Positions 56,647 to 64,000 of a DNA stretch of 64,000 bases are shown here, piece by piece. Numbering within the stretch: the stretch's first letter is position 1; every line of letters begins with the position of its first letter. Below the pieces are notes generated by a model that was not told the DNA's origin, did no database searches, and worked only from the letters and a program-made list of their open reading frames with translations. A program made the position numbers and the translations under genes. Origin of the DNA: Galaxea fascicularis (lineage: Eukaryota > Cnidaria > Anthozoa > Scleractinia > Euphylliidae); NCBI GenBank assembly GCA_948470475.1, contig OX419347.1:4789538-4853537 (forward strand), given 5' to 3'.

Positions 56647-58579
56647 TGGACTAAATTTCTTAAACACACTTGTGTGCCTGTTGAGATATGGATGTGTTGG
56701 TTATGGTTTGTGTAGGTTGGAGAGGGGGGGGGGGAAGGAAAAAGACCAATAATAAGGCAGTATATGTTGAAGCCCTGCATATTTTGATGTAAAAATCTAT
56801 GGAATCCCCCCCACACCCAATCCACACTTTTCCAGTTTTACTTACTTTTCTTTACCTGACACAGCTTGATACAACATGAGTATGTAGGAAGGTTGGTGAG
56901 ATTAGAGGTAGAACAATGAAAAGTGTAGAGGCTGTGGCTGTAGGTGTTGGCACAGTTTCTATTCACACCCATCATGTTCTTGCCTTGAGCACTAACGCAT
57001 TTTTCCCGCTTTTTTCGTAACATCCAATCAGCGGCCTGCTTGAAAACGAGACCCTTGAGCTATTCTAATCAGAGAATGGACATTAATTTCCTGTGGTGCT
57101 ATGGGCCGACAGGTTTACTTTTTTTGGTGAAAGCCCTTGAGTGGCCATCAGACAAAGGATATTCATATTATATTGGCAACAGCCAACAATAGTCTGTGTT
57201 ATTTGAAGGGCGTTCAAGGTCACGTTGTTTTGAACGATGAGATCAGGCTAAAAACGTTCCCTGCATGTAGCTTGCTGATGGGTGTTAAAATTTCCTGCCG
57301 AGGAATCTTACAACAATCAAATACTAGGAACAGGCTATCCCTCCGCAATTCTTTTTACGCAAGATTACTTCCTAATTGCTTGAGATTTTGCAACGAGAAA
57401 GTAGAAAACCACATCCTCGTTGTCTGGAGCTATTTTTGATCAATTACTTGTGACCTTCGCGGTTCCGGCTTCAGTAGGCACGGCTTATGGCCAATCAGAA
57501 AACGTGTTCATTGACCTGTTTATCAGCTGAAGACCATTTCTTTTGAACGGTTGAATTAAGTATCTGATCGATTTAACGAAGAAAGCAAAAACTTTGTTTC
57601 TCCTTCCCTATACAGCCTCCTGTCTTAAACGACTTAAAAGTAGACAAAACAAAAACCGAACGACTCTTAAAGGTCAATGAAAGTTGACATAAAAAAAAAA
57701 GAGAGAGAGAGAGAAGGAGAAACTGAAATTAAGGGAAAGTTTATGAAGTACATACAGTCTCACTCAGTGAAAAAATCCGCCACCGTTTAAACCCACTTCT
57801 GAGTAATTCCGATCGTCGAGCCCAAGAATGTGTTTGAATAACGACAGGGATTAAACATATCGTCTTTTGACACACTCCACGCACTAAAATAATTGTAAAA
57901 TGTTATAAAACACGGTTAAAATGCGCCCGAGGAAAATCTCACAAAGAGTGACACTCTCTTCGGTTCAAGACAAACTGTTATTCTGTTCAATATTTGTATC
58001 TGGTAAAAATGCATGAGTAGAATGTCTACCTGGTTTGTTTCATAACAGACGCTACGAAATTAAAGAAAATCATTGATCTTTTTCCACCCAAAAAGACTTA
58101 TGTCGCACGCTTATGCCAGCTGGCAGGTGACAGAAACTTCAGTCCAGACACTTTAACAGTCAGCTATGGAAACAGCGCACGGAAAGCTTCTGCCACCACT
58201 CGGGGCGGCTTTGTGAAAATAGTCCGATGCTGCCCAGGTGCTAGTCCATTTACCTCCCACGACCACGCAATCTTTTCCAGGGCACCAGTCTCGTACCACG
58301 CTTCCTGCACCTCACTTGTAGATCCAGATCGCAACACTAAAGTATATTCGGAAAAAAGACTAAACGAAGGAAAGAGAAGGGTGGGGAGGGAAAAAAAGGT
58401 CTGGTCACCTCCTACCCCCCTACCCCCGCCTCCTCTCCCCCCAGGAGAGCTTGCAATGTAGCACCTGGACGTTTTCCTCACGCCCTGGGTAGTGTCTTCA
58501 TAATCTAAGTATCAGCCAATTTCCCCTCCCTCCCTTCCCCTTTCCTTTTGAAAAACGCCTGATACTCAGAACCCACTTA

Positions 58580-58996
58580 CAGTTGAACCCCGTGATTTCG
58601 AACTCAGTTATTTAGAATTCCCCGCTTATTCGAACTAATTTTTGCTTCCTTTGGACTTGATTATACCCTTTTATTTCGGATTTTAGTTTGAAAAGCGGTT
58701 GACAAACATCAGACGCTGACAGAACGGTGCAATCTGCCAGTTGCAGTCGAATGCTGTACAGATTTCAGTTACACATTAACACAGTACTGTTACTGTAAGT
58801 TTACGTTTAATATTAATTATTAAATATTTTGGGGAATGCCTATAAAGGTTCCTCAGAAAAAAAATGAAGATAACGGGGGGCCTACCAACATACAGTATGT
58901 TTGGTTTATTTTAAGCTGAACCGGTTATTTCGAACCCCCGCTAATTCGAAGTATTTTCTCTTTCCCTTACGACTTTGAATTAACAGTATTCAACTG
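58580..58996. mobile_element. pogo/Tigger-like MITE with TA target duplication
   Basis: It begins CAGTTGAACCCCGTGATTTC and ends ATTCAACTG, flanked by TA (58578-58579, 58997-58998). Repeated ATTTCGAAC, TATTCGAAC and AATTCGAAG motifs occur near both ends, as in the intron 1 copy at 3716-4121, but with different sequence. 417 bp, no coding capacity. Confidence 0.75.
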
Positions 58997-59007
58997 TATC
59001 TTGAGCC

Positions 59008-59385
59008 TGAAGGGGGGGGTACTTCCAGGAATATTGGGTGGGGGTGTGCGGCACGCCCCCTGAAACCCTTACCCTACCCAATTTCAGACTCGATCAAAAA
59101 ATTGATACCCTATTTCAGACCTGCATTATAATCACTTCCCGTGGTCAGACCAATGTTAAAGGCAATGTTTATACGATTTTATTAAATAGGATACAAAAAA
59201 AATTCCAGACTGAAAAGCAGGTTGCATAATGCGCCGCCAATTCAAGACTAGAGTGCAAAAACCAGACCCTATTTCAGACCAGAATGGTCAAAATTGATAC
59301 CCTATTTCAGACCAAAACGGATAAAAAACCATACCCGCACATACCTATATAGCCCATATAAGGGAGTACCTCCCCCACCCCCCAC
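59008..59385. mobile_element. TIR repeat with GGGGGGTACTTCC / GGGAGTACCTCCCCC ends
   Basis: The ends are inverted. Inside, ATACCCTATTTCAGACC occurs about four times in slightly varied form, so the element has internal subrepeats. Non-coding. Confidence 0.65.
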
Positions 59386-62300
59386 CCCCGGGATCTTGAG
59401 TTACGGCCCAAGTCCCAAGCTCTGTTCTTCATCAAAACCACCATTATTACACAGTAAGAAACTTGTGCGCACTTTTAAATGGGAGCGCGTAGCATTGTTA
59501 ACCAGTCTGGTAAAAACAGATAGTAATTCTACCCACGGAAATAACACAGGTATATGATATCAATCCTTGTTATCTCAAAACATCGTCCTGAACCAGCTAG
59601 CAATTTTAATATGGGCTCCTGGTGTGGCCTTGTCTAATTTTTCACAGTTCTGTGTATATTCCCCTCATCCATTTATGGAAGTTATACTAAGAACAACCTT
59701 CTCGTTCAAACAAAATATTTTTTCAAGAATAATAATGTCTCAGCAATTTGCTCTAATTTTAGAAATGGTCCCGATTGATAGCTTATTTGAACAGTATAAA
59801 TTTGCAAGTATGAAACTATCATTTGATAGTACCACATTGTTGGCATCGTTGCTATGATGCGATTTCAAGGAAAGATAGAAAAAAATACATTTGGGAAGGG
59901 ATTTTTCTCACTGAGACGAAATATTTGTCTTCTGGAAAGGGTATTCAACCGTACCAGAGTTAGAAAAATCAGCATACAAAACAAAGGAAAAGGGATTAGC
60001 ACGAAACACCCACGCGAAGATTTTTTTCACAACATCAGTCGGTAAAATTAAAAACAGAGCCGAAGCAACATTATGGCCTTTTAGTTCGGAATCATGAAAA
60101 CGAAACCCTAGACTTTGTGTTTGGTGCTAACACATGAAATTAAAAACGAATTCGGTAGCTTAAGGCATGAAGAAGCATATTATGGGGTGTACTAACGGCA
60201 TAGCATGTCGCTGTCAAGGATAACGTGAGTTAGAATTTTAAGACTGGCATTTGAGTCATCAAAAGAACCATGTCGTAGCATAAAAAACTTCGGATTTTAC
60301 TTCAGTCGTGAAATACGATCTTTTAACTCTAAACCCTCCAAGTCCTTAACGCTTAGAGATAATCCAACCACCAGTCACCTCACCAGACACGCCCCCTTCA
60401 CACCAGCCGCTATCCACGCACGCTACTCCTTTCTCGCGCGGGACACCCTCGCGCGATCGCGCGCTCCTTTTGTGAAAGCTATTTTGTAACTTGGTACGTC
60501 GCAGAGTTTGGTTTCATTTCAGCTACTTAAAATGAAATTTAACATTGTTCTTCAGCAGATGCCTTAGTTCATATTATTTTTCTTCGAGGTCACGCACACA
60601 CGTTATATTATTTTCCTCAGAAATTTGTCTCACATGTTGCTCAAGTTTTTCATTACAGGACTATTCCGCGGTCACGCTCCTACTTCTTAATCAGTTATGT
60701 TTTAGATCACGGAAAGGTAGGCAGTAGAAACTTTGTTATATGATGAAAAGGAAACCCAATAATACTGGAAAACAGCTTTTAACAAGTAAAAGTGACACTT
60801 GAGTCGGCCATAATGGTTGATATTGCTTTTCCAGGCGATACTAGAGTAAAAATATATTGCAGTAAGAAAATTTGCACCGCAAAGCCCACACAAAAAACGT
60901 GGCTTTTGTTTTCAACAATTGAGTCCAAAGATATTAATCAATGCGGGTAACGTTTCCGTGTGTTTCTTCATCAATTTAGCACTACCTTCAAGTGAGTCTG
61001 AGACATCTCCTCGGATCGAGGAGCACCTCTTCACAGACACGCCTCCTCCACACCCACATGTGCACTTAGTTTAGACGTGCAACTTGATGAGCCTTGCTAT
61101 TTTCTGTTTTTATTTGTTTAGCTATTGTGACATGACATTAGCAATGCTTTCCAGTGAATTCTTTCATGTAAGTTGTGTGCAGCGAAGTCCGGAATATCAA
61201 GTCATTTCGACTGCTTGATACACCTCCGTCACATCTTGAGGTTTCCCAACTGTCCAATATTGAGGCAATTTTGTTGGGTATTAGTCTTTAATGATTTCGT
61301 TCCAACATCGACTGAAAGGAGATACATCGGTTAAATACACCTCCACCACTCCGCAAATACGCCCCCACACGCACTTTGTAGCATCAGATATCCACAATCT
61401 TGGAACTCTGCAATTTAGAATGTCGTTTTTTTTTTTTTTTTCATCTGCTTGTGAGACGTACCATTATTAAAGCGAATTCTTTCATAAATTTTCCTTCCTG
61501 CGAGATCACCATTAGATTATAAATCCAGTTCTTTTGCGTGATGCGTTGAATCTCTTGCCGAGACCAATAACTTTGCCCGGGCTTTGCCGTTTCATAATCC
61601 AGTACAGTACTGATACAATTTCTCATTTTAATCAGTTCACTGCTGAAGTGCCATCACGACTTTCGAGACCTCGCTGAAGCGCCGTAAACGCGATGCAGTG
61701 CTTTTGAAAATATTGTTTTCAGTTCTGTGCTTGTCGATAAGCCAACACGAGGGCTGGCGCTTTCTGAAAAACGTGACTCTTTGTTTTCTAAACTAAAAAT
61801 CTCAACCGAAACCGGCCGGATTGACATATCCCAAAAACAAACAAACAAATCCCACAAATTGAAATAATGTCGCACTCGCTTTATTTTTCCCAGACGAGTT
61901 GATATATTTCTTCGTTTTTAAAAGTTCCACCAACAAACGTTTGCTTTCCTTTATGATTTGTTCGCCCCTTCATTTTGGTCTTCCTGTGAACATGTGCACA
62001 GGACCCGGCCAGGCAGCTGTTTATGTTTTCGAGCTCATTCGATCTGACAGTCGACACATTAAAAGAGGCCACAGAGTTCAAAGCTTACGGAGTGCTTTAA
62101 GAAGGAGCGAGAAAATCATTAATGTTTTTCGAACTGTTAGTCTAGCATACAGCCTCTTTGCTAAGACACCAAGAAAGCCGTAAACATAAGATATTTAGGT
62201 ATTCGCTTCTAGTATGCTTCTTCTCTCTTTTTACACGTGAGCTATCTCGCGTGCAGGAAAAATGGTTTTTTATCACGCTTAGCTAAGAGGACAACCTCTT

Positions 62301-62477
62301 TGGATTCCAAATACCGTAACTAACAACTACAAAGAGCTACTGTTGTCGAGTCATGAAGCCGACAACTCAATGTTTTTAGTTTCACATTTTTGTGGTCTTT
62401 TGCTCGACACGTGATTGTACAAGGGTGAAGAGTAACCTAAAAAATTGTTTTTAATGTAACGTGACGGCCACCGCACA

Positions 62478-62522
62478 GGGATTCTAAAAACTAACGTTTC
62501 GAGCGTTAGCCCTCCGTCAACT
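62478..62522. repeat. Fragment of a repeat containing AACGTTTCGAGCGTTAG
   Basis: ACTAACGTTTCGAGCGTTAG is an imperfect palindrome followed by CCCTCCGTCAACTC. I recognise this as the end of a short repeat common in marine invertebrate genomes; only one end is seen here. Confidence 0.45.
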
Positions 62523-63858
62523 CCCCCACCCTGCTTTATTCATTTGAAGAGTAACCTCCTTCGTTTACTTCCTTCGACAAATCACTGCGCTATGGTCTCT
62601 GTTGCAAGGGAAATCTGTCAAATATGCTTTCCTTTCCCTCCCGTATTGAGCCAATCTTAGTAGCAGATGGTGTATTATGCTGCAGAAGATGGATCTATAG
62701 TTCGCCAAAAGCTTCAAACTGCATAAGTTTCCTAGCGTGCTTTCCGGCTTACAATTTCAGGAACACGGCTGTGGGTTTTCCTACTCTCTTTGGGGCATAT
62801 GCTCTCTCAAACTGTTTTCAATGGACTGAAGCTCACGTGCTGTCCGATTTCCTATTTTTTCCCCCTATTTTTTGCTTTGTCACAGCTGGACTATTAAAAA
62901 CTGACAAGAAGTCAAAGAGCATCTCGCAGTCCAGGGATTTGTTATTCAAGGCGTTAAGTTCTATTGCATTTTCATCTTAATCAGCCCGTCTTTCGTCGCC
63001 TTTCACTAAGAATGATTCTCGGCTTTCGTACGAGACGTTTATCCTTAATTCTTATGAACAAGAATTCGTTAACTCGTTGACCAGAAAAAAAAAAGTAAAT
63101 CCTTTAGGGAATGTTGTCGAGAACTTAAGTTAAACCATGAACTTTCTACAAAACGTTCTACTCGGCTGACTTAACTTTCACGATCTTGAGACTGTTTTTT
63201 CTGTGCTCAGTCGAAATCCATGTCGAAAACACATCTTTCACACCCACCAAGATCCGGTCATGCGCGCTATACCCTTCACAGAGCCTCCACGCGTGTTGCA
63301 CCGTTGGTAACTCAATAACTCCAGCAGTCAGAGCAGTTGAAGCTCTCTGTCATTCCATAAATTTCATTTGCTCAAGTGAGACAACGTTATATCGCAGCAT
63401 GCTCTATCGAGGAATTCCGCTCTTCCGAACCCGGCCATTCAAGAATTTGGAAACCTGAACCTAGGAAATTTCTAGGAAATGTTCCGTGACGACATCTTAG
63501 AAGTTGACCTTATTTTCAAAGACCGTATTTCAACACCGATCCTTAACTACTTTCGCAATCTGGAGAATTAACGCCATTTTGCATGGACCGTATTTCAACA
63601 CTGTTTTCGCAATCCAGATAATTATTAATTAATTTACCCCCAGTAATTAGAAGAAAGGAGAGAACGAGTACCTTGAAATTTTGGTCGGTTTGTACAGCCC
63701 AGTTCAAAATCCCCATCACAAACTGAACGCTTTTCCCTAAAGCCAAACATAAAGGAGATGGAGAACTACTGTGGGGGGTGGGTTGAGGAGAGACCATTCG
63801 TTTCTGGAAAGCCCCGTAAACTTTTCGGGCCTGAAAAGCGACTTCTAAAAAGCTGGCC

Positions 63859-63997
63859 CCGGTTGTTCAAAGGCTGGATAGCGCTATCCACCGGATGAAT
63901 ATCTATCCAGTGGATAGTGCAATTAGCTTTCCCATTACTTATCCACTGGATAGTGATTTATCCAGTGGATAGCGCTATCCAACGTTTGAACAACCGA
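63859..63997. mobile_element. TIR element, GGTTGTTCAAA/GGATAG family, copy 2
   Basis: It begins CCGGTTGTTCAAAGGCTGG and ends CCAACGTTTGAACAACCG, with the same internal CTATCCACTGGATAG blocks as the copy at 49674-49791. It reaches the right edge of the window. Confidence 0.85.
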
Positions 63998-64000
63998 GGC

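Larger units (their letters stand above)
56660..64000. other. Gene-poor right flank
   Basis: No exon with recognisable similarity was found on either strand. The region contains poly-G/C tracts near 56722 and 58420, a pogo-like MITE at 58580-58996, a TIR repeat at 59008-59385, degenerate CACGCC(C/T)CC-containing stretches at 60385, 61035 and 61350, a CTAACGTTTCGAGCGTTAG motif at 62484-62506, and the MITE at the right edge. The minus-strand frame 58164-58481 (105 codons) has no family I recognise. Confidence 0.55.

Noticed and set aside
58164..58481. Overlapping plus and minus frames of 82 and 105 codons
   Set aside because: Part of the frame is encoded by a pyrimidine-rich low-complexity tract; no recognisable family, no splice context and no nearby gene.

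Overview
The window is eukaryotic, intron-rich and AT-leaning, and is packed with short non-autonomous transposon copies. Gene content, intron style and repeat types suggest an anthozoan cnidarian, most likely a stony coral; that taxonomic call is inference. No bacterial operon, CRISPR array, rRNA or intact autonomous transposon was seen. Most open frames longer than 60 codons are chance frames in introns or transposon arms.

Layout. (1) 1-2450, minus strand: the first two coding exons of a NIPA-like Mg2+ transporter (NIPAL2/NIPAL3 type), running off the left edge. (2) 2451-3272: a short head-to-head promoter region with a YY1-type motif. (3) 3273-43439, plus strand: the delta subunit of the AP-3 adaptor complex (AP3D1). 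I reconstructed 46 exons. They splice in one continuous frame of 3768 bp (1255 aa) with GT-AG junctions throughout: adaptin trunk, acidic then Lys/His-rich linker, and C-terminal ear. (4) 43440-53470: gene-poor DNA with clusters of a ~106-bp repeat. (5) 53480-56660, plus strand: a compact three-exon gene for a 168-195 aa flavodoxin-fold, FMN-reductase-like protein, with CCAAT, CRE and TATA-like promoter elements and a poly(A) signal. (6) 56660-64000: gene-poor, with pogo/Tigger-like and other MITEs.

The AP3D1 introns hold at least fourteen long foldback (self-complementary) elements, several TIR MITE families present twice, tRNA-derived SINEs, a hAT-like element with 5-bp target duplications that still carries a transposase-type zinc finger, and a ~780-bp foldback enclosing a fragment of a PIF1-like helicase. 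The genes are ordinary housekeeping genes and do not form a joint pathway. What is unusual is the repeat architecture: dense hairpin-forming elements inside one long transcription unit, and a dispersed ~106-bp satellite-like family around its 3' end.
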